Below are positions 54,701-61,887 of a DNA stretch of 64,000 bases, one piece after another (the stretch's first letter is position 1; the number at the start of each line of letters is the position of its first letter). The notes under the pieces were generated by a model that worked only from the letters and a program-made list of their open reading frames with translations, did not search any database and was not told where the DNA came from. The position numbers and the translations under genes are program-made. The DNA comes from Chryseobacterium sp. (GTDB taxonomy: Bacteria > Bacteroidota > Bacteroidia > Flavobacteriales > Weeksellaceae). The stretch is from positions 234,701-298,700 of the forward strand of contig JAITUA010000007.1 in NCBI GenBank assembly GCA_031286615.1, in the 5' to 3' direction.

Positions 54701-55476
54701 CATGATCCTTTACCTGTGACAACAACTTCCTGTAACAGCTCGCCTTCGGGGTGTGCCGGCTCTGGCTCCAGTGCTGGTTGTGGCTCTTCATAGTTTGCGT
54801 ATAATAACCGTATAGCTTTAAATAAGTCTTTATTGCCCAATTCTTCATATAGATCCTGTACTAATCCTACTTTTCTTTTCGGTTTGTATGTTGTGTCATA
54901 ATATTGAATAAGCTCGTATCTATCTTCATAAGAAAGTTTTTCTAAAGCTGTAAAAACTTTATCCTCATCAGTTCCTGCAAAAATCCCTAAGGTTCTGTGT
55001 TCAAAGGCTTCGTAGAGCATTCTCGCACGTTCAGAAACAGGAAGCCCAACTTCTTTCTGACTGTTTAAGAAATTCAATGCTTCATTCATTTTCAGCAAGG
55101 TTTCTCTGTTAACAGTGCCGGAAGCATTAATATTATTCTTGCGTTGAAAATTAATGATCCCTGTCTTTGTTTCATTCCAGAAAAGATTTTTATTTTCAGG
55201 TGTTTTATGCCCTAATTTATTAAGCGCATTATGAAGTGTTGAAACATGCTGCCCTTTATCAAATAATTGAATGACAGATGCATTTTTTTCTACTTTACTG
55301 AATGCCTTGTTTCTGAAAGGATCGTATGTTATTTGGGTAACTTCTGTTTTTGCGAGAGATATTTTGCTGTCCTGATCGGTGATCTGCTCAGACTTTTCCT
55401 TATCCTCTTTATTATTGTTTTTTTGCTTATCGAACCTGCCGGCCCTGGGCGCAAATGTTTTCTTGTGTCTGCTCAT
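51751..55476 (-). CDS. eCIS cargo protein with peptidoglycan-binding, annexin-like and TNT NAD-glycohydrolase-like domains
   Basis: 1241 residues. Domains in order: basic linker (1-65); peptidoglycan-binding domain (about 67-133, LHNALNKLGH..TKTGIINFQRKNN); annexin-like repeat (about 150-226, AGTDEDKVFTALEKLSYEDRY and YDTTYKP); beta-rich region (247-650); Gly/Ala-rich hydrophobic helices (about 660-760, GWASLGLAVAGLVATFTPAA); then TNT (about 930-1043), with NWPPNRG, IFDRYGGW, TDRALSKG and IIPWFGEKGGGIQYELP, including the conserved Arg, Arg and Gln of the family. A helical C-terminal tail of about 200 residues follows, with GVPYDHIAENEQAMNSI faintly like toxin domain Ntox28. TNT domains destroy NAD+. 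The gene lies downstream of an eCIS-type AAA+ ATPase, so it is a likely injected payload. Confidence 0.88.
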   Translation of the reverse strand: MSRHKKTFAPRAGRFDKQKNNNKEDKEKSEQITDQDSKISLAKTEVTQITYDPFRNKAFSKVEKNASVIQLFDKGQHVSTLHNALNKLGHKTPENKNLFWNETKTGIINFQRKNNINASGTVNRETLLKMNEALNFLNSQKEVGLPVSERARMLYEAFEHRTLGIFAGTDEDKVFTALEKLSYEDRYELIQYYDTTYKPKRKVGLVQDLYEELGNKDLFKAIRLLYANYEEPQPALEPEPAHPEGELLQEVVVTGKGSWIKPKTQYAIEGQPIEFDCTYQYENPVMYAEGSKPKVPEVVRKVLIKNDDRVYNLFEYPFRKDTKTFRQDGTVISQFSINTHKPGNYTFVFIIENTITKEFRAHTKEYQVKTLEEAAAGDLKKNKIQNYSDFRQQVAFIEFNLSKGASKEQKSNPNFYIKSESKNPEEVGSVYPNHIPHLYYSIKGQSIPKDHHYFWFAEINTPKEMGVEYAKNADVYGYKRGEYFGRDGWNMNSAQATATFVNSLTGVYTIHCLVLDKNNNLTGQEASYRQVILPKDDYQTLKNIQEYKKNIDNSFNTIAPKTALAINAVAINEETTETLSLNLFIGKSKKNPGNYVLTDLTPGVQHQRTYEGNNLKDLFEEFDSKNTYPDGILAYQIPSNTLGYPTLKGNFTTDGASFMESLSTGAGWASLGLAVAGLVATFTPAAPIAPYLFIAAGAAGATSGTAGIIDKVEKGTLTNETLALDVIMIASSFLGMAGSLSSIAKVSSVIKISSTGMRYIILTDFALNGTAAVMITSEGLESIQDIHDNKNLTTGEKIDAIVKILGQLTLTAGLLMLSSKNLKGGELEKLPKVKRQTSKQTSKKPYNPEQHSEFIDTPENLTGGKSPKITAGNKPAVHALENTYKQPDFNQFLKSVEGGFPSDEIAKQAYDLFKNKNWKQLEQLFTDKNLNGNWPPNRGATSTIEVTLKEGSIFDRYGGWIDENGVFQDRGTFAGKDGTPYTDRALSKGTDSKPYTRYKVLKDIPQVSEGEIIPWFGEKGGGIQYELPVSINDLIKEGYIKPISKTSKNTNLAKARSIKGKKIRGNKNEEEKLVKEESAPINNKEEVVEVTKVKTTGYPEDQLTSTGKNKPPLTPEELQRLIDWQNYRNNFLKKWRNLDFSHHLQDLKRKLEKARNSIKKNLTPDDLAAVIKEKRGEQILDSNGVPYDHIAENEQAMNSIINATKALKSQMSKNPLNYEEFEELLKDLSKLKEEVNKTIKN

Positions 55477-55513
55477 GGTATTGGTTATTAGATGAGTTTT
55501 TTATTATGCTGTG

Positions 55514-56965
55514 CTAAGGATTTTGTACAAACGGGCTGAGACGGGATTGATTTTTTCCAAAAGCCTTTTCGTTTTCTATCATTAGATAAGTGCTTATTAA
55601 TGAGTAAGTAATATGAGTTTCATTGCGGTCATGTAATGCCATCGCTGCATTTTTCATAATGTTTCGGATATTAGCACCGGTATAAGCGTACTCTTTGGTT
55701 AAATGTTTTAAAAGCTCTTCGCTTTCAAAAGTTATATTTTGGGGTAAATAATGCTCCCAAAGGGCTTTTCTTGTTGTTTCTGTCGGTCGTATTACATTTA
55801 CAGAGACATCGATACGGCGCTTGAAGGCATCATCCATGTTGTTTTCAAAATTGGAAGCGAGAATTGTTAATCCGTCAAATTTTTCTATTCGCTGCAATAA
55901 ATAGGAGACTTCCTGGTTGGCGTAGCGGTCATGAGCATCTTTTACATCAGAACGTTTTCCAAATAAAGCATCAGCTTCATCGAAAAACAGCATACAGTTT
56001 TTACCCTGCAGCCTGTTGAATAACACTTCAAGATTTTTCTCAGTTTCACCAATGTATTTGCTTACTACCTGGGAGAGGTCTACATGATACATATCAATAC
56101 CATATGCATTAGCAAGAATACCGGCCAGCATCGTTTTTCCCGTTCCCGGTGTCCCGTAGAACAAAGCAATGAAACCGGGTTTAAAGCTGTGTTCATTAGT
56201 TTTGAAAAAACCGTTTTCCAATGCTTTAATATAATGTCCGATGGGTTTTATCTGTTCTCTCACGTTATCTTCTAAAATAATATCGTCCATGGTGAGATCA
56301 GATTTGTAAAGCCTGCCCGGAAAGTAAGAACCGTGATCCAGTTGTGGTTTCTGACCTGATAAAAAATAATTGAGATAAGCGGTATCTAATTCAATCTTTC
56401 CATGAATAAACTCTGTTGAAGAACGGTTGTAAATAATATCATTTTTCAACAGGACACTGCCATTGATGAGTTGTGCACCATATTCTGACCACAGTGATAG
56501 ATCTTTACCTGCCAGCAAAAAAAGTGCGGTTTGAAAAGTGGGTTTAAAGCTGCGGCTGATTTTATCATATTCACCACCTGCCTCAATAGCAAATGCATTA
56601 CTGCTTTCTTCTATCTGTACAAATGTTTTCAGGACGGACGGATAATGAGCCGAAGCAATCCCCAGCGCTAAGATTATTCTGTCTGCAACGGTAAGCTGAT
56701 GGATATTTACCGTAACCGAATAAGGAGATTTATCGTCTGATTTTGGAGGTTCAGGTATTTCATAACTAACATTCAACTCTGTTTCATCTTCCAGAAACAA
56801 TTCTTTGCATCGTTTTTCAATAAGGGATTGCAGCCATTTCATTTCTTCATTTAAAGAATGATGATTTACAGTATCGGCTTGAAATAAGGGATTGATTATT
56901 TCCGTTTTTTCATTAACTTTTGTTTTTATTAATGACGGGTCTTCATGGTTAATAGGAGATTTCAT
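55514..56965 (-). CDS. eCIS-associated AAA+ ATPase (Pvc15/Afp15-like)
   Basis: 483 residues. The C-terminal half is a single AAA+ module: Walker A GTPGTGKT, Walker B LFFDEADALFGKR, sensor 1 ILASNFENN, arginine-finger region FKRRID. The N-terminal 230 residues are specific and mixed alpha/beta. This domain plan fits ATPases of AFP/PVC-type contractile injection systems, thought to help assembly or cargo loading. Located between the tape-measure-type gene (105-bp gap with a hairpin) and the cargo gene (37-bp gap). Confidence 0.88.
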   Translation of the reverse strand: MKSPINHEDPSLIKTKVNEKTEIINPLFQADTVNHHSLNEEMKWLQSLIEKRCKELFLEDETELNVSYEIPEPPKSDDKSPYSVTVNIHQLTVADRIILALGIASAHYPSVLKTFVQIEESSNAFAIEAGGEYDKISRSFKPTFQTALFLLAGKDLSLWSEYGAQLINGSVLLKNDIIYNRSSTEFIHGKIELDTAYLNYFLSGQKPQLDHGSYFPGRLYKSDLTMDDIILEDNVREQIKPIGHYIKALENGFFKTNEHSFKPGFIALFYGTPGTGKTMLAGILANAYGIDMYHVDLSQVVSKYIGETEKNLEVLFNRLQGKNCMLFFDEADALFGKRSDVKDAHDRYANQEVSYLLQRIEKFDGLTILASNFENNMDDAFKRRIDVSVNVIRPTETTRKALWEHYLPQNITFESEELLKHLTKEYAYTGANIRNIMKNAAMALHDRNETHITYSLISTYLMIENEKAFGKNQSRLSPFVQNP

Positions 56966-57002
56966 AATCTTATTTTGAATTAATAGGGTTGCAATGAGGA
57001 TA

Positions 57003-57023
57003 TTGCTGATGTAAAATCAGCAA
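57003..57023 (-). other. Intercistronic hairpin between tape-measure and ATPase genes
   Basis: TTGCTGAT pairs with ATCAGCAA around a 5-nt loop in the 105-bp gap. There is no T-run on the minus strand, so it is more likely an RNA-processing or stability element than a terminator. Confidence 0.4.
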
Positions 57024-57070
57024 CTTTAGAGATTGGAAAGTTTCAGAATATTAGAAAATGTAACCTGTTA

Positions 57071-58513
57071 TTACCAGTTTACAAATATGAATTTTTTCTG
57101 CCAGGGGAGCTTCACGAGACCAATTCCCCATGAAAGCTTTTCAAGAAGAATATCTTGTGTTTTTCGTTCTACAGTAAGCGTGTAATCAGCGTCATTGATA
57201 ATTAATTTCCCTGGTCGCTGGAAAAACTCGTTCTGTAATAATGCCACAGATGATTTTCTCATGGGAGCCCAGTTGTGCTGTACACTTTCTATTACATTTT
57301 TAGCTTGCGTTTTATGCTTACGTGAAAGTTTAATATGTCTGTTAATCGGTTGATGCATTGGAATATTACACAGGAACTTTTCAAAAATCATGTCGTATTC
57401 AGGAGCATTTGTTTTTCCGGTTGCGATATAATGCAATAGATGGGCACACAATTCCGGATCCGTGAGCTGTTGGGTTTTAGGATCAATGAGCTCACAATGT
57501 TCAAACAGAGTTCTGATAAATGGATGGATCAAAATAAGCCCTGCATTCTGAATATATTGTCCCTCATCCTGGATTATACTTTCCTGAATTATTTCATTTT
57601 TTTCATGAAGGGTTTCTATTGAGGTTTCTACATTTTCAGGTTGATCTGCTGCATCCGTTTTGAGGCTTTCAGAAATTTCGTTTTCTGTAATAAAAGGGAA
57701 TATCTTAACTATTGTTTTCCTGTTTTGATGATTGCTTTTTGTTATTGATAAGTCAATCTGTTTTTTTATTGAAATTTCTTGTAAAAGATACTCCCTGAAA
57801 TGGTTACCAGATGTATTCAAATACTCCGATATTACCTTGAATATCAAACGCCATATCGCAATTCTGTCTGTATGATCCAGTTTCGATAGATGACGTATTG
57901 TATCAGTCTCCAGGTTGATTTTCAATTCCTTATTTTTCAAAATCGCCAGGCATAATTGTGCAATTTGTTCATCGGAAAGCTGATTGATTATTCGGTTTCG
58001 GACATTTTCTTTTGATAAAGCAGGTACGATGCTTTTTTGAAAGCTTCCGGACGAAATAATGCTGTCAAAAACCGTTGATTCCAAAATAGCCATGCTATTG
58101 CTCTGCGAATTCCACCAAGGCATAGTTCCTTTTTCTAAAAAATAGAGGAAAGCCTTGATGCCCTTTTCCTGATCATCTACCAGATAAGCTTTAGTATCAT
58201 TTTTTGTTTCCTGGGAAGAAGTTTCAATGGGCTTGGTAATTTCTGACAGTTCTTCTTTAAAGAGTTCAGCTATTTTATCTTTTAACTCAATATTTAATGC
58301 GCTGCTTTTTACTTCTACATTTAACTCTAAACGGGGAATCTGCAGGGTATGACCGGCTAATTTATATTCTAAAGCTTTGATATGATTTTCAATTTCCGGA
58401 AAAACATCAATAGATAAAAAACTATTAATATCATCTTTTATACTCAATGCTTTTGCTTTGTTGTTTACGGTAATTTCAACAAAAACTTTCTGAATGATAT
58501 GATCTTGCTTCAC
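57071..58513 (-). CDS. Contractile injection system tape-measure-type protein
   Basis: 480 residues, mostly helical. N-terminus MKQDHIIQKVFVEITVNNKAKAL and C-terminus LSWGIGLVKLPWQKKFIFVNW match proteins annotated as tape-measure-type components in Bacteroidota eCIS clusters (recalled family). In AFP/PVC particles this protein runs through or caps the tube and helps set length; the name is by family and position rather than direct evidence. Second gene of the minus-strand operon. Confidence 0.82.
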   Translation of the reverse strand: MKQDHIIQKVFVEITVNNKAKALSIKDDINSFLSIDVFPEIENHIKALEYKLAGHTLQIPRLELNVEVKSSALNIELKDKIAELFKEELSEITKPIETSSQETKNDTKAYLVDDQEKGIKAFLYFLEKGTMPWWNSQSNSMAILESTVFDSIISSGSFQKSIVPALSKENVRNRIINQLSDEQIAQLCLAILKNKELKINLETDTIRHLSKLDHTDRIAIWRLIFKVISEYLNTSGNHFREYLLQEISIKKQIDLSITKSNHQNRKTIVKIFPFITENEISESLKTDAADQPENVETSIETLHEKNEIIQESIIQDEGQYIQNAGLILIHPFIRTLFEHCELIDPKTQQLTDPELCAHLLHYIATGKTNAPEYDMIFEKFLCNIPMHQPINRHIKLSRKHKTQAKNVIESVQHNWAPMRKSSVALLQNEFFQRPGKLIINDADYTLTVERKTQDILLEKLSWGIGLVKLPWQKKFIFVNW

Positions 58514-58558
58514 ATTAAATAGGTTTACATTATAAAATATCGGGAATCGTCAGGTGTT

Positions 58559-58879
58559 TTACTTTTGGTCGAATTCTCCACCCCAAAAACCTGCAGGACA
58601 AAGACTAAATCTGGATCTCTGTTTAGCACTCAACCTGCATCCGCATCCTCTGATAAATCCATCTTTTGGACCGTCTACCACTTCCAGTGTATCTGGATTA
58701 AGCCATTTCATTGCGTTGCAGTTGTTGCCGTTTTTTAAAGGACATGCATTACAGATTTCTTCTCTTAAAGAGAAAATAGCTTCTTCATTTTGATTGGCTG
58801 CACCCAGTTTTGAGCGTAGTTCGTTAAAATGGCCTTCAATGATTTCATTGCGCTTGCTGAAAAGATTTTTAATATTCAT
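58559..58879 (-). CDS. Cys-rich small protein heading the minus-strand eCIS operon
   Basis: 106 residues with seven Cys (C-x2-C in ICNACPLKNGNNC, GCGC and SLCPAGFW), suggesting a zinc- or iron-sulfur-binding fold. The first 40 residues are helical. Similar Cys-rich proteins occur beside phage-tail-like genes in Bacteroidota (recalled). The ATG sits 28 nt after a candidate promoter. Possible regulator, assembly factor or particle part; not recognised further. Confidence 0.7.
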   Translation of the reverse strand: MNIKNLFSKRNEIIEGHFNELRSKLGAANQNEEAIFSLREEICNACPLKNGNNCNAMKWLNPDTLEVVDGPKDGFIRGCGCRLSAKQRSRFSLCPAGFWGGEFDQK

Positions 58880-58907
58880 ATGATTAAAGTTTTTAAAATT
58901 ATTGGGT

Positions 58908-58940
58908 CAAAATTAGAAAGAAGAGGTCCTATTTTGCGAA
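58908..58940 (-). promoter_or_regulatory. Promoter of the minus-strand eCIS operon
   Basis: On the minus strand: TTCG (58937-58940), 21-nt spacer, TAATTTTG (58908-58915); one mismatch to TTTG / TANNTTTG. It lies just upstream of the Cys-rich protein gene. Confidence 0.55.
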
Positions 58941-59391
58941 TGATAAGGCCGTTCTATTCTGTCTTTGCAGTAAAAGGCAAAATCATTTCCTGATGATGCA
59001 GGTTTGCAGTTTTTAGAAATTGTCGGTATAAAAAGACTTGTACTCTTAATCAAAAAAGCATATTGTTTTTTGGAGGCTGGTACTTCGGGCAATCAATTTT
59101 AGTATTTGATTATTTACAATTCAGAAAAATCTGGGATCACTAAAAACGACCATTTAATGGATGGATATTCTTGTGTTGAAATACGATGATTTTTAAAAAC
59201 AGAATGACACTCAATTGGCCGGAGAAAATTGGGTCATAATTCCAAAAGGGAAATCTGAGAATTAGAATTTATTTTTCTGATATTGTTTTTAATGTGTTTA
59301 TTTTCAACTGTATATATGTGTTGTTTTTAATTTTTTTCTATAAGAATGAAAATCCTATTTACTGCAAAGACTGTATTGAGACCCCAAAATA

Positions 59392-59424
59392 TTTGTCTTT
59401 TGAGGGGGCGTGATTGTATGTTTG
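59392..59424 (+). promoter_or_regulatory. Promoter of the plus-strand eCIS structural operon
   Basis: TTTG (59392-59395), 21-nt spacer, TATGTTTG (59417-59424): full match to the Bacteroidota TTTG / TANNTTTG consensus, 26 nt before the ATG at 59451. Confidence 0.7.
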
Positions 59425-59450
59425 CACCATAATAATTAAGAACAGAAATT

Positions 59451-60035
59451 ATGATTAATAAAGTATTAACAGTTTTAAAAAATCAGCTAAATGCTCCGGA
59501 TGGTTTATGGGATCCTAATGTTCCTGGCGAAATCGAAATTGCGGTTGTAGATGACATCGCAAAACAGGATGAGAACGCTGAAGGAATTAATAACAAAGTA
59601 GTAATCAGTCTGCTCAATATTGAGGAAGAATCAACATTGAAAAACAGATCAAGGTATCAGCAGGTTGTGGTAGAGAACAATCCGGTCCGATACGATAAGG
59701 AAAGTACTCCGGCTTACTTGAACTTATATGTGATGATTGCTGCCAACAGAAGTACATACAGCAAATCCTTATTGAGTATTTCAAAAGTTATTGAGGTATT
59801 TCAGGCAAAAAATGTTCTGGAGTATGTGGATCTTAAACCGGAAAATAACTTCAGTTTCAGAATTGAACTGCACTCCATTCCCTTTGAACAGCTAAGTTAC
59901 GTCTGGGGATTATTAGGCGGAAAAATAATGCCTTCTGCTTTATATAAAATCAGTGTGATAAAAATTTCGGCCAAGGATGTGGTTCCTGTTACATTAATTA
60001 ATGATGTTAATATACAAAGCATTAAAGTTGATTAA
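59451..60035 (+). CDS. DUF4255 / Pvc16-type tail terminator-like protein
   Basis: 194 residues. Matches the DUF4255 pattern by NKVVISLLNIEEESTLKNR, then NPVRYDKESTPAYLNLYVMIAANRS and VIEVFQAKNVL. In AFP/PVC-type particles the Pvc16-like protein caps the sheath/tube end. First gene of the plus-strand operon; the first sheath gene starts 47 bp later. Confidence 0.88.
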   Translation: MINKVLTVLKNQLNAPDGLWDPNVPGEIEIAVVDDIAKQDENAEGINNKVVISLLNIEEESTLKNRSRYQQVVVENNPVRYDKESTPAYLNLYVMIAANRSTYSKSLLSISKVIEVFQAKNVLEYVDLKPENNFSFRIELHSIPFEQLSYVWGLLGGKIMPSALYKISVIKISAKDVVPVTLINDVNIQSIKVD

Positions 60036-60082
60036 TCATAAAAGCAAAAACTAAAAACTAATAACCCTTTAAATTTTTAAAC

Positions 60083-61801
60083 ATGTTAAATCCAGCAACA
60101 CCAGGTGTTTCTGTTGAAGAAATTACAAAACTTCCATACTCAGTTGCATACATAGAAACAGCTATGCCAGCGTTTATTGGGTATACTGAACTACTTCCTG
60201 CCGGGTATAATGAGCCCTTCAGAATCAGTTCTCTTTTAGAATATGAACAATATTTCGGAAAAGCAAAAAAAGAAAATATCCAGCTAAAAGATGTAGAAGG
60301 CCAGGGAGCAACTATTGTAGCACCTCAGGTACAGTTTTTAATGTATTATTCACTGCAAATGTATTTTGCCAATGGCGGCGGACCGTGTTATATCATCTCC
60401 GTAGGGGATTATACCTCAGCAGAAGTACAATTATCCTCATTGGAAGCAGGACTCAATAAAATAGATCATAAAAATATTAAAGAACCGATTCTTATTATTT
60501 TCCCTGATGCCATTTCATTAACCAATGAATCTGAGTTTTATAATATTTATAATCAGGCCATTGATAAAGCAAAAGATGAGACGAAAAACAGATTTGTTAT
60601 ACTGGACACTTATTACGGTAATTCTGTCACCAAATCAAACAATCTTACCACTATTGAAGCTTTTAGAAATAATATAAGCACAACCAATCATGGAGCAGCT
60701 TACTTTCCTCACTTAAAAACCATTTTGAATTATACTTTTGATGAAACTCAAACTCCTATAATACATACCGGTTTACAAAAGGCTGGACAAGACAGTACTC
60801 TTTTTTATGCAGGTGAGACCGCTGCTTTAGATGAATTGAAAAGTCTGGCAAGTGCTGAAATCTCAACGGGAGCTGCCGATGCTTACGTCCTTGCTGATTT
60901 ATTAGATCAGGCTATTGCGATAGCAGAAGAAGTGAATGAAAATGCTGATGCAGGTGCTAAAAAAAATGCTTTAACAGCTGCCGTTTCTGAGGCGAAAATT
61001 GTGTTGGAAGCTATTTATGACGGAACAATAGATGATTTTATGATCCCTGATGATTCAGATGAAAATACCCCTGATTTTACTGGAGAGTTTACGGCATTAA
61101 AAACTGCAATTCTCGAAGTAAAAGATGAAAAAGGAGATGCAGACGGAATTACGCTTAAAAATTTGGAATTCTCTAATTCTGCATTATATAATCAGGTAAA
61201 AAAAGAAATACAGTCGTTAAAAGTTGTTTTACCGCCATCATCAGCCATAGCAGGAGCTTACGGCAGAGTAGACAGTGTAAGAGGTGTGTGGAAAGCTCCG
61301 GCAAATGTGAATATCAGCCATGTGCTTGTTCCGACAGAAAAAATTTCCGATCAGGAACAGGCTGCTTTAAACATAGACCCTTTCGGGAAATCAATCAATG
61401 CGATCAGAACTTTTACAGGAAAAGGAACCTTGATCTGGGGAGCCAGAACCCTTGAAGGGAAAGATAAAAACAGTGAAGGGAAAGATAACGAATGGAAGTA
61501 TGTACACGTACGCCGCTATCATAATATGATCAGACAAGCGATAACAGAAGCACTTGACAGGTTTATTAATGAGCCAAATATTCCACACACATGGTTAAGG
61601 GCAAAAACAATGTTGGAAAATTTTCTTAACCAGCAATGGATGGAGGGTGCATTGGCAGGCAGCACTCCGAAAGAAGCTTACGAAGTAACAGTTAAAGGAG
61701 TAGAAGGCACTACTATTATGAATGTTGATCTCAAAATAGCATTAGTGCGTCCTGCAGAGTTTATTGTTCTCAAGTTCTCGCACAAATTGCAACAATTCTA
61801 A
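60083..61801 (+). CDS. Contractile sheath protein 1 (eCIS), with inserted acidic helical segment
   Basis: 572 residues. Sheath subunit that contracts to drive the inner tube. N-terminal VEEITKLPYSVAYIETAMPAFIGYT and C-terminal domain (SSAIAGAYGRVDSVRGVWKAPAN, SINAIRTFTGKGTLIWGARTL, LRPAEFIVLKFSHKL-type end) are sheath hallmarks. Between LNYTFDE (about 235) and NLEFSNSALYNQVKKE (about 370) lies an insertion of about 130 residues, acidic and helical, absent at this place from its paralogue. Paralogous to the next gene; both keep the same frame of conserved blocks. Confidence 0.92.
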   Translation: MLNPATPGVSVEEITKLPYSVAYIETAMPAFIGYTELLPAGYNEPFRISSLLEYEQYFGKAKKENIQLKDVEGQGATIVAPQVQFLMYYSLQMYFANGGGPCYIISVGDYTSAEVQLSSLEAGLNKIDHKNIKEPILIIFPDAISLTNESEFYNIYNQAIDKAKDETKNRFVILDTYYGNSVTKSNNLTTIEAFRNNISTTNHGAAYFPHLKTILNYTFDETQTPIIHTGLQKAGQDSTLFYAGETAALDELKSLASAEISTGAADAYVLADLLDQAIAIAEEVNENADAGAKKNALTAAVSEAKIVLEAIYDGTIDDFMIPDDSDENTPDFTGEFTALKTAILEVKDEKGDADGITLKNLEFSNSALYNQVKKEIQSLKVVLPPSSAIAGAYGRVDSVRGVWKAPANVNISHVLVPTEKISDQEQAALNIDPFGKSINAIRTFTGKGTLIWGARTLEGKDKNSEGKDNEWKYVHVRRYHNMIRQAITEALDRFINEPNIPHTWLRAKTMLENFLNQQWMEGALAGSTPKEAYEVTVKGVEGTTIMNVDLKIALVRPAEFIVLKFSHKLQQF

Positions 61802-61887
61802 ACCATAAACTCAACAAATCAATCACGAATAAATACCCGAAGTTGTACTTCGAGGAATAATTAATATTAACGTAAAATTTTTTAAAA

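Larger units (their letters stand above)
58880..59450. other. Divergent regulatory region of the eCIS locus
   Basis: 571 bp without a gene. It contains one Bacteroidota-type promoter facing each operon (see next entries). The sequence between is A+T-rich and long enough to hold activator sites or a small RNA, but I see no definite motif or repeat. Confidence 0.5.
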
